Of a stretch of DNA of 64,000 nt, positions 32,652-43,437 are shown one piece after another. Below the pieces are notes generated by a model. It saw only the letters and a program-made list of their open reading frames with translations, was not told the origin of the DNA and searched no databases. This stretch comes from Janthinobacterium sp. UMAB-56. GTDB lineage: Bacteria; Pseudomonadota; Gammaproteobacteria; Burkholderiales; Burkholderiaceae_D. The position numbers and the translations under genes were made by a program. The number at the start of each line of letters is the position of its first letter. Position 1 is the first letter of the stretch. The stretch is taken from positions 18,321 through 82,320 of the forward strand of contig NZ_LT607656.1 in NCBI RefSeq assembly GCF_900095265.1. The letters run 5' to 3'.

Positions 32652-35600
32652 CTATGACAGGTTGGGAGACAGCCAGCGTTCCACGTCCTCGATGTTGGCG
32701 CCACGGCGCTTGGCCATGTCTTCCACCTGGTCCATGCCGACCTTGCCGACGACGAAGTATTTCGACGCCGGGTGGGCAAAATAGAAGCCGGACACGGCCG
32801 CGCCGGGGAACATGGCATACGATTCCGTCAGCTGCATGCCGATTTCCTCGGCCTGCATGACTTCGAACATCTCTTTCTTGACGGTATGCTCGGGGCAGGC
32901 GGGGTAGCCGGGCGCGGGGCGGATGCCCACGTATTTTTCGCCGATCATGTCGTCATTGCTCAAGTGCTCTTCCGGCACATAGCCCCACAAATCCTTGCGC
33001 ACGCGTTCGTGCAAGTACTCGGCGAAGGCCTCGGCCAGGCGGTCCGCCAGGGATTTCAACATGATGGACGAGTAATCGTCGTGTGCATCTTCGAAGCGCT
33101 TTTCGTACTTTTCGATGCCCAGGCCGGACGTGACGGCAAACATGCCGATGTAATCCTTTACGCCCGATGCCTTCGGCGCAATGAAGTCGGCCAGGCACTG
33201 GTTCGGGCGCTGCACGCCGTCGACCACGGGTTTGACACCTTGCTGGCGCATGCCGTAGTAGGTGAACGCCACGGTGCTGCGCGTATCGTCCGTGTACACC
33301 TCGATATCGTCGTCATTGACGCTGTTGGCCGGCAGCAAGGATACGACGCCATTGGCCGTCAGCCAGCGCCCGTCGATGAGTTTTTTCAGCAAGGCCTGGC
33401 CTTCTGCGTAAACCTTGGTGGCCGCATCACCCACCACTTCATCTGTCAAAATGGCGGGGAAGGGGCCAGCCAGGTCCCAGGTCTGGAAGAACGGGCCCCA
33501 GTCGATATAGTTGGCCAGGGTCGCCAGGTCGACATTCTTGAATACGCGGCGGCCGATGAACTTCGGTTTCACGGGCGTGCAGGGGCCGTCGAAGGGCACG
33601 ATCATCCGGTTGGCGCGCGCTTGCGCCAGCGGCAGGATGGGCAGGGCCTTCTTGTTGGCATGCTGCTCGCGGATGCGGGCGTAATCAAGTTCGATGTCTT
33701 CCACGTACTTGTCGCGCTGTTCCGGCGTCAGCAACGATTGCGCCACCGAGACGGAACGCGAAGCGTCCGGCACATAGATCACGGGGCCGTCGTAATTGTG
33801 GGCGATTTTCACCGCCGTGTGGGCTCGGCTGGTGGTGGCGCCGCCGATCAGGAGGGGAATCTTGAGCATGCGGAAGTGCTCGTCGCGCTGCATTTCCTTG
33901 GCGACATACGCCATTTCTTCCAGCGACGGCGTGATCAGGCCCGACAGGCCGATGATATCCGCGTTTTCCACCTTGGCGCGCGCGAGGATTTCCGAGCATG
34001 GCACCATCACGCCCATGTTCACGACTTCGAAGTTATTGCATTGCAGCACCACCGTGACGATATTCTTGCCGATGTCATGCACGTCGCCTTTCACTGTCGC
34101 CATGATGATCTTGCCCTTCGGCTTGGCGACGATGCCCGTGCGTTTTTCTTCCAGCAGCTTTTCTTCTTCGATATACGGAATCAAATGGGCCACGGCTTGC
34201 TTCATCACGCGCGCCGATTTCACCACTTGCGGCAGGAACATCTTGCCTTGGCCAAACAGGTCGCCAACCACATCCATGCCGGCCATCAACGGGCCCTCGA
34301 TCACGTGGATGGGACGTCCGCCATTGTGCAGCAGTTCCTGGCGCGCTTCTTCCGTGTCTTCCACGATGAATTGCGTGATGCCGTGCACCAGCGCGTGCGA
34401 CAGACGCGCTTGTACGGTACCTTCGCGCCAGGCGAGGGTTTGCGCCTCGGCCTTGCCGCCCGCCTTCAGGGTGCCGGCAAATTCGATCATGCGCTCGGTC
34501 GAGTCTTCGCGGCGGTTCAGCACCACGTCTTCCACGCGCTCGCGCAATTCCGGGTCCAGGTTGTCGTACACGCCGACCATGCCGGCGTTGACGATGCCCA
34601 TGGTCATGCCGGCTTTGATGGCGTGGTACAGGAAGACGGTATGGATGGCTTCGCGGGCGGGATCGTTGCCGCGGAAACTGAAGGACACATTCGACACGCC
34701 GCCCGAAATCTTCGCGTACGGCAAGTTTTCCTTGATCCAGCGCGTGGCATTGATGAAGTCGACGGCGTAATTGTTGTGCTCTTCGATGCCGGTGGCGACG
34801 GCAAAGATGTTCGGATCGAAAATGATGTCTTCCGGCGGGAAGTCCAGCGCATCGATCAACAGGTGATACGCGCGCGCGCAGATCTCGATCTTGCGCTCGA
34901 AGGTGTCGGCCTGGCCTTTTTCATCGAAAGCCATGACGATCACGGCAGCGCCATAGCGGCGGCACAGTTTCGCCTGGCGCAGGAATTCTTCCTCGCCTTC
35001 CTTCATGGAAATCGAGTTGACGATAGCCTTGCCCTGCACACATTTCAGGCCCGCTTCGATGACCGACCATTTCGACGAGTCGACCATGATGGGCACGCGC
35101 GAAATATCGGGTTCCGAGGCGATCAGGTTTAAAAAGCGCGTCATGGCGGCCAGCGAATCGAGCATCGCTTCATCCATGTTGATGTCGATCACTTGCGCGC
35201 CGTTTTCCACTTGCTGGCGGGCCACTGACAGCGCCTCGTCGTATTGCTCGTTGAGAATCATGCGCGCGAACGCCTTCGAGCCCGTGACGTTGGTACGCTC
35301 GCCCACGTTGACGAACAGCGATTCGTCGTTGACGACGAACGGTTCCAGGCCCGCCAGGCGCAGGTCGTGCGATGGGGCCGGCACGGTGCGCGGCGTGTTC
35401 TTCGACAGCAATTCGCCAATGGCGGCGATGTGCTCGGGCGTGGTGCCACAGCAGCCGCCGGCCATGTTCAAAAAGCCCGCGTCGGCAAATTCGCGCAGCA
35501 GGGCGGACGTGTCGGCTGGCAACTCGTCGAAACCCGTGTCGCTCATGGGATTGGGCAAGCCCGCGTTCGGGTAGATACACACGTAGGTGTCGGCGATCTT

Positions 35601-36446
35601 GGCCAGCTCTTCCGCGTACGGGCGCATCAGGGCGGCGCCCAGCGCGCAGTTCAGGCCGATGGTCAGCGGTTTCGCATGGCGCACGGAATTCCAGAAGGCG
35701 GGCACGGTCTGGCCCGACAAAATGCGTCCCGAGGCGTCCGTGACGGTGCCGGAAATCATCAAGGGCAGGCGCACGACGTCAGGATTTTGTTCGTAGAACA
35801 GGTCGATGGCGTACAGGGCCGCCTTGCAGTTCAAGGTATCGAAAATGGTTTCCACCAGCAGCACGTCGGCGCCGCCTTCCACCAGGCCCTGCGTCTGCTG
35901 CAGGTAGGCTGCCACCAGTTGGTCAAAGGTGACGTTGCGCGCGGCCGGGTCGTTGACGTCGGGCGAGATCGATGCCGTCTTCGGCGTGGGACCCAGGGCG
36001 CCGGCAACGAAGCGCGGCTTGTCCGGGGTGGAATACTTGTCGCAGGCGGCGCGCGCCAGCTTGGCCGCCTGGACGTTCATTTCATAGGCCAGGTGGGCCA
36101 TGTGGTAATCGTCCTGCGCGATCGTCGTGGCGCCGAAGGTATTCGTCTCGATCAGATCGGCACCCGCCGCCAGGTAGCGTTCGTGGATTTCCTGGATGAT
36201 GTGCGGCTGCGTCAGGGTCAGCAGCTCATTGTTGCCCTTGACGAACAGTTCACGCGCGCCGCTGTCGGCCGGTGCAGCGAAATCGATGAAGCGGCCGGCC
36301 GGACCGCCACGGTACGCTACTTCGTCGAGCTTGTATTGCTGGATGATCGTGCCCATGGCGCCGTCGAGGATCATGATCCGCTGCGCCAGAATGGCGCGCA
36401 AGGTGGCTTCGGTCGGGGACATGGCGGGGATCACGGTATCGTTCAT
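32652..36446 (-). CDS. metH: Cobalamin-dependent methionine synthase
   Basis: 1264 residues, the full four-module enzyme: a homocysteine domain with zinc cysteines in GLNCALGA and [10 protein letters not shown] (about 1-330); a methyltetrahydrofolate domain (about 360-620); the cap and B12 domain with the cobalt-ligand His in [13 protein letters not shown] and [11 protein letters not shown] (about 660-900); and the AdoMet reactivation domain with [12 protein letters not shown] (about 930-1260). It methylates homocysteine to methionine. In-frame continuity is complete. I see no SAH or B12 riboswitch in the short leader. Confidence 0.98.
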   Translation of the reverse strand: MNDTVIPAMSPTEATLRAILAQRIMILDGAMGTIIQQYKLDEVAYRGGPAGRFIDFAAPADSGARELFVKGNNELLTLTQPHIIQEIHERYLAAGADLIETNTFGATTIAQDDYHMAHLAYEMNVQAAKLARAACDKYSTPDKPRFVAGALGPTPKTASISPDVNDPAARNVTFDQLVAAYLQQTQGLVEGGADVLLVETIFDTLNCKAALYAIDLFYEQNPDVVRLPLMISGTVTDASGRILSGQTVPAFWNSVRHAKPLTIGLNCALGAALMRPYAEELAKIADTYVCIYPNAGLPNPMSDTGFDELPADTSALLREFADAGFLNMAGGCCGTTPEHIAAIGELLSKNTPRTVPAPSHDLRLAGLEPFVVNDESLFVNVGERTNVTGSKAFARMILNEQYDEALSVARQQVENGAQVIDINMDEAMLDSLAAMTRFLNLIASEPDISRVPIMVDSSKWSVIEAGLKCVQGKAIVNSISMKEGEEEFLRQAKLCRRYGAAVIVMAFDEKGQADTFERKIEICARAYHLLIDALDFPPEDIIFDPNIFAVATGIEEHNNYAVDFINATRWIKENLPYAKISGGVSNVSFSFRGNDPAREAIHTVFLYHAIKAGMTMGIVNAGMVGVYDNLDPELRERVEDVVLNRREDSTERMIEFAGTLKAGGKAEAQTLAWREGTVQARLSHALVHGITQFIVEDTEEARQELLHNGGRPIHVIEGPLMAGMDVVGDLFGQGKMFLPQVVKSARVMKQAVAHLIPYIEEEKLLEEKRTGIVAKPKGKIIMATVKGDVHDIGKNIVTVVLQCNNFEVVNMGVMVPCSEILARAKVENADIIGLSGLITPSLEEMAYVAKEMQRDEHFRMLKIPLLIGGATTSRAHTAVKIAHNYDGPVIYVPDASRSVSVAQSLLTPEQRDKYVEDIELDYARIREQHANKKALPILPLAQARANRMIVPFDGPCTPVKPKFIGRRVFKNVDLATLANYIDWGPFFQTWDLAGPFPAILTDEVVGDAATKVYAEGQALLKKLIDGRWLTANGVVSLLPANSVNDDDIEVYTDDTRSTVAFTYYGMRQQGVKPVVDGVQRPNQCLADFIAPKASGVKDYIGMFAVTSGLGIEKYEKRFEDAHDDYSSIMLKSLADRLAEAFAEYLHERVRKDLWGYVPEEHLSNDDMIGEKYVGIRPAPGYPACPEHTVKKEMFEVMQAEEIGMQLTESYAMFPGAAVSGFYFAHPASKYFVVGKVGMDQVEDMAKRRGANIEDVERWLSPNLS

Positions 36447-36591
36447 TTCATGCTTTCAATAGGCAAACGGGCGGCGGCGCGGTGACAGGACTTGACGAGG
36501 CGGTTGCGGGTCAGCCTGATCAGCGGACGGAGCGTGCCGGCCGGGTAAGGCAGGCAGAAGGTGGCAATCGCCTGATTTCACCGGGTCTAAA

Positions 36592-36597
36592 ATTATA
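36592..36597 (-). promoter_or_regulatory. Candidate -10 element for metH
   Basis: A TATAAT hexamer on the minus strand, about 145 bases upstream of the metH start. No clear -35 is seen at 16-18 bases. It implies a leader of about 140 bases. Confidence 0.4.
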
Positions 36598-37086
36598 CGG
36601 CATCAGGCTGCTTTGGTTTTAAGCAAAAGCGGTCGTTCACCCCACGGCAGGCCTACTTGCAACACATCGCCTTCCGCCACGCCGGCTTTTAAAAATGACA
36701 TTCCTGAAAATCTTACTCAAAACGTTAATTCTTCCGCCAAAGTTGGCAGGAAATTACGGTGTCTAGGCTGTGGAAAAATTTCCACATTATTTTTACCTTG
36801 TCAGCCTATTTTTAATGAATTGAATGGCAATGGCTGCAAAGGAAAATAAATTTGATTTTAGTCGATGCAGAGTGAGGGAAATAATGCTCAAAATAAACTT
36901 TGCCAAGCAGATATTTTAACTATTATCAAAACCAATTGAATCAAAAGCATTAATAGTTGTCTTTGGGAATCGAATTAACTCATAATGTTGGTTCTCCGAA
37001 ATTAAATTCTCACTAAAAGTCACCAATATGTCACATCTCTCTCGTGCACTCTGCGGCACAGCGCTGCATCAAGAAGGTAGCCAGCC
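36598..37086. other. AT-rich gap between metH and the metzincin lipoprotein
   Basis: Together with the metH leader this is a 640-base gap. From about 36690 to 37030 it is strikingly AT-rich beside GC-rich neighbours. It contains a candidate promoter (36957-36986) for the plus-strand gene. The 78-codon frame at 36613-36849 has no ribosome site or recognisable motif and is not called. Confidence 0.6.
36957..36986 (+). promoter_or_regulatory. Candidate promoter for the metzincin lipoprotein
   Basis: TTGTCT (36957-36962), 18 bases, then CATAAT (36981-36986), about 100 bases before the gene start. The fit to a sigma-70 promoter is moderate. Confidence 0.35.
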
Positions 37087-39561
37087 ATGAAAAACCATCT
37101 GCTTGTAGCATTGTTTCTCATGCTGGGCCTGTCCGCCTGTGGCGGCGGTGGCGGTGGTGCTGGCGACACCGTGGTGGCGACCACTTCGGGTACGCCCGTG
37201 CTGATTCCTGCCGTGACGGCCGTCTCGGCAGCGAATGTTGCAGTGGGTGGCAGCCTGGTGCTGACGGGCACGAATCTGAGCCGCGTGACCGCCTACCAGG
37301 TGGCAGGCGTGACGGTTGCCAGCAGCGCGGCCAGCGACACCAGCGTGACCCTGGCCATGCCTGGCGTGCCCGTCACGGGTGCCTTGAGCCTGGTCAGCGC
37401 CAGCGGCACGGCGGCCACCAGCTATAACGTCAATGTCTATCTGCCATTGAGCGTGGGCAGCGTCGCGCCGGCGACGGGCGGTGTCGGTTCCAGCGTGACG
37501 ATTACGGGCGGCGGCATGGGCGCCGTGACGGCGGTGCAGTTTGGCAATGGTGCGGCGGCAACGCCACAAAGCCAGACAAGCAGCAGCGTGACGGTAGTAG
37601 TGCCTGCGGGCGCGGCGACCGGTGCGCTGACGGTGCGCGGCCCCTACAACGATGTGCTCAGCAGCGACACGTACACGGTCTTGGCGAGCGTGGCGGTGAC
37701 GTCGATCACCTCGGCCGTCAGCGGCGCGACCTTGTCGGTGACGGTGCAGGGCAGCAATCTCGATCAGGTCAGCTCGGCTTCGGTAGGCAATACCCCTGCG
37801 ACCATCGTCAGCGCCAGTGCCAGCCAGTTGCTGCTGTCCGCGCCGGCCTCGGCGACGGGCAACGTGATGCTGTCGGCCGCTTCGCGCATCGCCGTGAATG
37901 CGGGCACGGTGTCGGCTTTTACGCTGGGCAGCATTGATTTCGCGCAAGTACTGAACTTGAATGCCAGCGACGCGGCCTTGCGCCTGACGCGCGGCAAGCC
38001 GGCCGCCGTGCGCGTGTCCGTACTGGCCACGCAGGCGGGCCAGGCCAGCCCTGCCGTGACCTTGCTGGCGACCGCCGCCAATGGCAGCAACCTGGGCAGT
38101 ATCGCCATGAGCGGCCCATCGGTCTTGCCGACGACGAAGAGCGATTACAGCTTCAGCGGCAATTTCAATGCCGTCCTGCCGTCCAGCTGGATCTTGCCCG
38201 GCGTGCGCGTGCGCGTGACGGCCGTGGGCAATGACGGCGTGCAAGTGAGCCAGGAAGCGGCGCCCGTGGTGGCCAGTCTGGCCAGAATTCGTTTGGTGCT
38301 CGTGCCCTTGAGTACCGATGATGGCGTGGCGCAATTGCCTGACGCTGAGCTGATCCGTGCTGCGCTGCTGCGCGTGTATCCGTATGCGACGGAAAACATC
38401 AGCATCAGCACGCGCGCGGCACTGAGCATGCCAGGCAGCAGCACGGCCGACAGCTGGTGGAGCGATACCCTGGGCAAGCTGGAAAGCAAGCGCGCCATGG
38501 AAGACAGCGGCGCCTATTATTATGGTTTCGTGCCGAAAATGTCCTCCACCCGCGCTGCCGGCCTGGCCTATATCAACCAGCGCAGCAGCGGCAACGACTT
38601 TACCTCGGCCATCGGCCTGGACGCCAGGTTCAACAGCATCGCATCGGTCGATCCATTCGGCAATGGCTGGCCTGAGTGGTTGACCACGCTTGTGCATGAG
38701 CTGGGTCACAACCATTCCTTGCAGCACGTTGCCTGCGGCGGCCCGTCTGGCGCGGCCACCGACTACCCGTATGCGGATGGCAATCTGGGCCCGCAGCCCC
38801 TGTATAACAGCGACTATGCAGGCAACATCGGCCAGTTGAGCAAGGCAGTCTATGGCAGCACGCCGATGAAGGACGTGATGAGCTATTGCAGCGGCGCCTG
38901 GTTCTCCGACTACAGCTATGCGCGGGTGCAGCAATTCCTGGAAAAACGCAGCACGCAGGTGACGGGCAGCAATGTGCTGGCCGCCAGCCTGTCCGTGGCC
39001 GAGAACGGCTATCTGACCATTTCCGGTCGCATCACGCCAAACGGCGTGGCCTTGCGCCCGGCTGTTGCCTCGTCCACACGCGTGGGCGCAGCGGCCAGCG
39101 GCAGCGGCCAGGCTTACACCCTGCGGGTCCTGACGGCGTCGGGAGCTACTATCGACTTGCCCTTTGATGCCGTGTCCGTGGCCGACCATGGCGGCAGCGC
39201 CATGAGTCACTTCCGCGTCAGCTTCGCCAACCCGGGCGATATCAGCGACGTGGTCGTATTGTCAAATGGTAAGCCATTGAGCAAGCTGGAGCGCTCGGCG
39301 CGCCGCAGCAAGGCCGCCAACGATGGCAGCTTTGAGGTGACGCAGAGCGGCGGCAAGCTGGCGCTGGTCTGGGATGGGCAGGCGGAGCCATATGCGGCCG
39401 TGCTGCACGTGGCCGCCGATGGCCGCAAGACGCTGGTCGCCAGCGGCTTGACGGGTGGAAATGCCAGCCTCGACGTGAGCGCCTTGCCGGCCGGCGGCCG
39501 CTTTGAGGTCAGCCTGTCGTCCTCCATGGGCGCGCGCCTGATGAAGGTGCAGCGCCGCTAG
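37087..39561 (+). CDS. Metzincin-like zinc metalloprotease lipoprotein with TIG domains
   Basis: 824 residues. A lipoprotein signal with lipobox LSAC (Cys18) is followed by a glycine run, then about three IPT/TIG immunoglobulin-like domains (about 40-280, for example VGSVAPATGGVGSSVTITGG). A central protease domain has the zinc motif HELGHNHSLQH at 537-547 and a Met-turn DVMSYC at about 596-601, the metzincin pair. A C-terminal beta domain follows (about 640-824). The pattern recalls M66/StcE-type or reprolysin-like enzymes that cut glycoproteins. It is presumably surface-exposed or periplasmic. Target unknown. Confidence 0.82.
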   Translation: MKNHLLVALFLMLGLSACGGGGGGAGDTVVATTSGTPVLIPAVTAVSAANVAVGGSLVLTGTNLSRVTAYQVAGVTVASSAASDTSVTLAMPGVPVTGALSLVSASGTAATSYNVNVYLPLSVGSVAPATGGVGSSVTITGGGMGAVTAVQFGNGAAATPQSQTSSSVTVVVPAGAATGALTVRGPYNDVLSSDTYTVLASVAVTSITSAVSGATLSVTVQGSNLDQVSSASVGNTPATIVSASASQLLLSAPASATGNVMLSAASRIAVNAGTVSAFTLGSIDFAQVLNLNASDAALRLTRGKPAAVRVSVLATQAGQASPAVTLLATAANGSNLGSIAMSGPSVLPTTKSDYSFSGNFNAVLPSSWILPGVRVRVTAVGNDGVQVSQEAAPVVASLARIRLVLVPLSTDDGVAQLPDAELIRAALLRVYPYATENISISTRAALSMPGSSTADSWWSDTLGKLESKRAMEDSGAYYYGFVPKMSSTRAAGLAYINQRSSGNDFTSAIGLDARFNSIASVDPFGNGWPEWLTTLVHELGHNHSLQHVACGGPSGAATDYPYADGNLGPQPLYNSDYAGNIGQLSKAVYGSTPMKDVMSYCSGAWFSDYSYARVQQFLEKRSTQVTGSNVLAASLSVAENGYLTISGRITPNGVALRPAVASSTRVGAAASGSGQAYTLRVLTASGATIDLPFDAVSVADHGGSAMSHFRVSFANPGDISDVVVLSNGKPLSKLERSARRSKAANDGSFEVTQSGGKLALVWDGQAEPYAAVLHVAADGRKTLVASGLTGGNASLDVSALPAGGRFEVSLSSSMGARLMKVQRR

Positions 39562-39578
39562 GCAAGGGTTTCGGATGC

Positions 39579-39609
39579 AAAAAGGGCTTGCCGCGGCAAG
39601 CCCTTTTTT
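39579..39609 (+). terminator. Intrinsic terminator after the metzincin gene
   Basis: A perfect AAAAGGGCTTGCC and GGCAAGCCCTTTT hairpin with a two-base loop and flanking A- and T-runs lies 18 bases after the stop. Confidence 0.9.
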
Positions 39610-39719
39610 ATGTGCGCAGGCATTGGTGCAGAAACTGCACAGATCCTGTGTCGGGCGGGGGCTGCTATTGTCACCGTCGCCTGCCTGGAATGGGACTCTA
39701 TCCACTTGCGTAGCATCCC

Positions 39720-39836
39720 ATGCCCATCCTGAACCTGCGTTTGTCCACCGCGCCCGATGCGCGCCAGGTGGCCTGGGACTATGGCGGCTTGACGCAGCGG
39801 TTCCGCGCCGTGCGCAAGGCGCTGCAGCAGCCGTGA
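39720..39836 (+). pseudogene. Truncated tautomerase-like gene
   Basis: 38 codons starting MPILNLRLSTAPDARQVA, which is the N-terminal strand of 4-oxalocrotonate/malonate-semialdehyde tautomerases with catalytic Pro1 after Met removal. The rest of the domain is missing and the frame ends with an unrelated-looking GGLTQRFRAVRKALQQP. It reads as a deletion remnant abutting the LysR remnant tail-to-tail; the two stop codons are adjacent. Confidence 0.6.
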
Positions 39837-40310
39837 TCAGTCCCAGCGGCAATTCTCGTAGCGCCGGACGGCAAAATCGGCGAAGGCCCTGACCTTGGGC
39901 GACAGCTGGCGAATCAATTGTGCTGCGCCAGTTCTTGCGACGTGGCCGGATGGCCATGGCGGGCCAGGCAGGCGGGCGAGGCGCAGTGCCACGCCGAAGC
40001 CATCGTCGATCAGACCGACGACGCGGTCGTTGCAGACGAGGTTGATGTGGATGTGCGGGTAGAGGCGGCTGAAGTCGTGCAGCCAGGAGGCCAGTTCCAG
40101 GGTGCCAAAGGCCATCGGCGCATTGATGCGCAGCTTGCCGGACGGCTGCGCCTGGTGCCTGGCGACGGCGCGGTCGGCCGCATCGAGCGCGTCGGGAATG
40201 TCGCGGCTGGCCAGATAGTATTCCTGGCCGGCGGCCGTCAGGGCGAAGCGGCGCGTCGTGCGATGGAGCAACTGGGCGCCCAGCTGGTCCAGGGGGCGCT
40301 TGCTGCCGGG
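39837..40310 (-). pseudogene. LysR-family regulator remnant, N-terminal and internal deletions
   Basis: The minus-strand frame from just inside an in-frame TAG at 40311-40313 begins in the late HTH (LDQLGAQLLHRTTRRFALTA), so roughly 45 N-terminal residues are lost. It runs through the first part of the effector domain (KLRINAPMAFGTLELASWLH, GFGVALRLARLP) then jumps to a typical LysR C-terminal end (LSPKVRAFADFAVRRYENC), so about 130 residues are missing. Without the HTH it cannot act as a regulator. Confidence 0.75.
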
Positions 40311-40326
40311 CTAGTGGGAGTGAGAA

Positions 40327-41283
40327 TTAAACGAAGCGCTTGCCTTCAAGGGGGAATCCCTTGATGAATTCGGCTGCAGGAAGGCGCTTGCCGCCCGGTT
40401 TTTGCAGTTCCGTCAGGCGCAGGGAACCATCGCCGCAGGCCACCACGATGCCGTGCTGGGCGTCGGCCGCCAGCACCTGGCCCGGCGCTTCCTTGCTGTC
40501 CGCTTCGAGTACCTCGGCGGCCCAGATCTTGATGGTGGTGCCATCAACCTGGCCACAGGCGCCGGGAAACGGATTGAAGGCGCGGATTTTGAGGCCCAGT
40601 TCCAGCGCCGGCAGGCTGAAATCGAGCGCCGCTTCTTCCTTGGCGATCTTTGCCGCGTAGCTGACGCCCGCTTCCGGCTGAGGCACGGCTTCGAGCGGCT
40701 GCTGCTGCATCTTGCGTAGTGTCTCGACGATCATCTTGCCACCCAGGGTGGCCAGCTTGTCGTGCAGGGTGGCGGTGGAATCGCCCGCTTCGATGGGCGT
40801 GCGCTCGATGGCCAGCATGGGGCCCGTATCGAGGCCTTCTTCCATCTGCATGATGGTCACGCCTGTTTCATCGTCACCGGCTTCGATGGCGCGGTGGATG
40901 GGCGCTGCGCCACGCCAGCGCGGCAGCAATGAACCGTGGATATTGATGCAGGGTTTGAGGTCGAGCGTGCTGCGCGGCAAAATCAAGCCGTAGGCCGCCA
41001 CCACCATCACGTCGTAGTCCGTTGCCAGCAGGCGTTCGTGGGCCGCTGTTGCCTCGGCGGCGCGCTGCGGGTCCTTGCTGTCCATGCGCAGCGACAAGGG
41101 CTGCAGCACCTCGATGCCGTGCTGCAGTGCATATTGCTTGACGGCCGAGGCGTGCATCTGCATGCCGCGTCCGGCCGGGCGGTCGGGCTGGGTCAGTACC
41201 AGCGCAATCTCGAAGCCCGCTTCGTGCAAGTCTTTCAGGGCCGTGGCGGCGAATTCAGGCGTGCCTGCGAAGATCACTTTCAT
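40327..41283 (-). CDS. fmt: Methionyl-tRNA formyltransferase
   Basis: 318 residues from [16 protein letters not shown]. The formyltransferase core has the folate-binding loop region [20 protein letters not shown] with the catalytic Asn-His, and the Asp in [18 protein letters not shown]. The C-terminal OB-like domain that grips initiator tRNA is complete. It formylates Met-tRNA for initiation. It lies downstream of def on the same strand, a classic pairing, since deformylase removes the same formyl group. Confidence 0.97.
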   Translation of the reverse strand: MKVIFAGTPEFAATALKDLHEAGFEIALVLTQPDRPAGRGMQMHASAVKQYALQHGIEVLQPLSLRMDSKDPQRAAEATAAHERLLATDYDVMVVAAYGLILPRSTLDLKPCINIHGSLLPRWRGAAPIHRAIEAGDDETGVTIMQMEEGLDTGPMLAIERTPIEAGDSTATLHDKLATLGGKMIVETLRKMQQQPLEAVPQPEAGVSYAAKIAKEEAALDFSLPALELGLKIRAFNPFPGACGQVDGTTIKIWAAEVLEADSKEAPGQVLAADAQHGIVVACGDGSLRLTELQKPGGKRLPAAEFIKGFPLEGKRFV

Positions 41284-41389
41284 ATGCTTCCTTGACGTGA
41301 GGTGCGCAGGCCTGCGCCGGAGGCGCCAGGCTGGCATGGTGTGACGGTCAGTCTATCAGCAGTTTTGAAAAGCAGCTGATATGGTGTGC

Positions 41390-41932
41390 TTAGAAACGGC
41401 GATTTTGCGCGCGCAAGCTCGCTTCGCGCTCGAGACCACGGACTTCCTTGATCATCTTGGTCTTGATACGGTTGCGTTTGAGTGGCGACAGGTATTCGAC
41501 GAATACCTTGCCCAGCAGATGATCCATCTCATGCTGGATGCAGACGGCCAGCAAGCCATCGGCTTCCAGCTCGAACTGCTTGCCATGGCGGTCCAGGGAG
41601 CGCACCTTGATGCGGGCCGGACGCTCGACGCCATCGTAGACGCCAGGCACGGACAAGCAGCCTTCATCGTAGACCTGCTTTTCTTCGCTGGCCCAGGTGA
41701 TTTCCGGGTTGATGAACACTTGCAGCTGGTTTTTCTCTTCGGTGGTGTCGATCACCATCATCTGGATATGCTCGTCCACTTGCGACGCGGCCAGGCCGAC
41801 GCCTGGGGCCTCGTACATGGTTTCGGCCATGTCGTCGATCAGGGTTTGCAGGCGCGCGTCAAATTCGGTGACAGGCTTGGCGATCGTGTGCAGGCGCGGA
41901 TCGGGGTAACGCAGGATATTTAATATGGACAT
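41390..41932 (-). CDS. def: Peptide deformylase
   Basis: 180 residues with the three deformylase motifs: [20 protein letters not shown] with the metal-binding Cys, and [12 protein letters not shown] with HEXXH. It removes the formyl group from nascent proteins. It precedes fmt by 106 bases on the minus strand; that spacer has a weak hairpin (TATCAGC and GCTGATA, 41354-41381). Confidence 0.97.
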   Translation of the reverse strand: MSILNILRYPDPRLHTIAKPVTEFDARLQTLIDDMAETMYEAPGVGLAASQVDEHIQMMVIDTTEEKNQLQVFINPEITWASEEKQVYDEGCLSVPGVYDGVERPARIKVRSLDRHGKQFELEADGLLAVCIQHEMDHLLGKVFVEYLSPLKRNRIKTKMIKEVRGLEREASLRAQNRRF

Positions 41933-42239
41933 ACGGATTCGACTGGTTAAGGTGGGCGCCGGTGCGCCTGATTATTCATGCCTGGGCCATGCGGACGATG
42001 GCAGGGCTATTTTATGTTGGGTACGCTACGCTTGGGCACCTATGGCGCAACGGCGCGGCAGATGCGTTTGCCAGTGCGTCGATTAGTCTGATGCAAAGGG
42101 AAATTTTATCACAGACGCCCATGTTCCTGTGCGTGACGGGCCGTTTTGCACGGCCATTGCATGCTTCCTTGCGCGCGTCGGTATCGCCTGCGCGCCATCG
42201 CGCCTAACATGGGATGGCACAGTACACAGTGAGGTTGTC
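41933..42239. other. def-dprA divergent intergenic gap
   Basis: 307 bases between divergent genes. It presumably holds both promoters, but I cannot pick a confident -35/-10 pair, and I see no RNA gene or repeat. Confidence 0.5.
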
Positions 42240-43343
42240 ATGCATGCAATTACCACGACGGCAGACACGGCGACGGAACTGGCAGGCTGGCTGCGCCTGC
42301 AGCATTTGCCCGGCGTAGGGCCGGTGGCGGCGCGCGCCTTGCTGGCCCGCTTCGGCTTGCCGCCGCACATTTTCGCCACGCCGTTCGAGGCCTTGCGCGA
42401 AGTGGTGTCGGCCAGCGTGGCGCGCGCCATTATGCAGCCGCCCAAGCCGCTGGCCAACAGCCAGCTGGACCTTACCCTGCAGTGGCTGCAGCGGCCCGGC
42501 AATGCCGTGCTGACCCTGGCCGATGCCGCATATCCGCCCCTGCTACTGGAAATCGCCGATCCGCCGCTCTTGTTATATGTGCGGGGGCGGGCGGAACTGC
42601 TGTCGCGTCCCGGCCTGGCCATCATCGGCAGCCGCAATGCCAGTGCGCAAGGCATGCAGAATGCGGCCGCTTTCGCACAAGCGCTCAGCATGGCGGGCTT
42701 GAGCATCATTTCCGGGCTGGCGCTGGGCATCGACACGCACGCGCACGAGGGCGGCTTGCGCGGCGCGGGCGCCACCATCGCCGTGATCGGCACGGGCGCC
42801 GATCTGGTGTATCCACGCCGCAACCTTGCGCTGGCGCAAAGAATCGCCGAGCAAGGCTGCATCGTCAGCGAGTATGCGCTGGGCTTGCCGGCCATGCCCG
42901 GTAACTTTCCACGTCGCAACCGCTTGATCAGCGGCCTGGCGCGCGGCGTGCTGGTGATCGAGGCGGCCGCGCAATCGGGTTCCCTGATCACGGCGCGCCT
43001 GGCCGGCGAGCAGGGGCGCGACGTGTATGCCTTGCCCGGCTCCATCCATTCGACCTTGGCCAAGGGTTGCCATGCGCTCATCAAGCAGGGCGCCAAGCTG
43101 GTCGAGTCGGCCGACGACGTGCTGCAGGAGCTGCAATGGCTGGGTGGCGCGCCCATGCTGCCGCCCGTGGTGGAAGACGAGACGCCGCTGCTGGCCGCGC
43201 TGGGCCACGATCCTCTCGATGCCGATACCCTGGCCGCGCGCAGCGGCCTGGCCATGGGCACGCTGATGGGCGAATTGCTGGCGCTGGAGCTGGCGGGCCG
43301 GGTGGGGCGCTTGCCGGGAGGACTGTTTCAACGCTGCAAATGA
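42240..43343 (+). CDS. dprA: DNA-processing protein DprA
   Basis: 367 residues from MHAITTTADT. A N-terminal SAM/HhH-like part (LQHLPGVGPVAARALLARFG) precedes the Rossmann DprA core with IIGSRNASAQGMQNA, ISGLALGIDTHAHEGGL and GTGADLVYPRRN, then a C-terminal winged helix (LAARSGLAMGTLMGELLALE). DprA loads RecA on incoming single strands during transformation. An upstream in-frame ATG at 42129 would add 37 unrelated residues. It is followed by smg and topB. Confidence 0.95.
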   Translation: MHAITTTADTATELAGWLRLQHLPGVGPVAARALLARFGLPPHIFATPFEALREVVSASVARAIMQPPKPLANSQLDLTLQWLQRPGNAVLTLADAAYPPLLLEIADPPLLLYVRGRAELLSRPGLAIIGSRNASAQGMQNAAAFAQALSMAGLSIISGLALGIDTHAHEGGLRGAGATIAVIGTGADLVYPRRNLALAQRIAEQGCIVSEYALGLPAMPGNFPRRNRLISGLARGVLVIEAAAQSGSLITARLAGEQGRDVYALPGSIHSTLAKGCHALIKQGAKLVESADDVLQELQWLGGAPMLPPVVEDETPLLAALGHDPLDADTLAARSGLAMGTLMGELLALELAGRVGRLPGGLFQRCK

Positions 43344-43437
43344 CAGCTTGTCACTTGTGTGGCGGCCTTGCCGCACGGGGGCGCTTTGTCCGTGCACACC
43401 CTTGTGTCGCAGCGAACTTAGCTGATAGAGTAGAGCC

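Noticed and set aside
32772-35132. 786-codon plus-strand frame
   Set aside because: It is antisense to metH, which has complete domain motifs; the shadow has none.
36447-36600. Possible B12 or SAH riboswitch upstream of metH
   Set aside because: A GGTGAAA stretch slightly recalls a B12 riboswitch, but the B12 box and the rest of the fold are missing, the likely transcript start lies too close, and no SAH riboswitch core is seen.
36613-36849. 78-codon frame in the AT-rich gap
   Set aside because: No ribosome site, no motif, atypical composition and overlap with promoter-like DNA.
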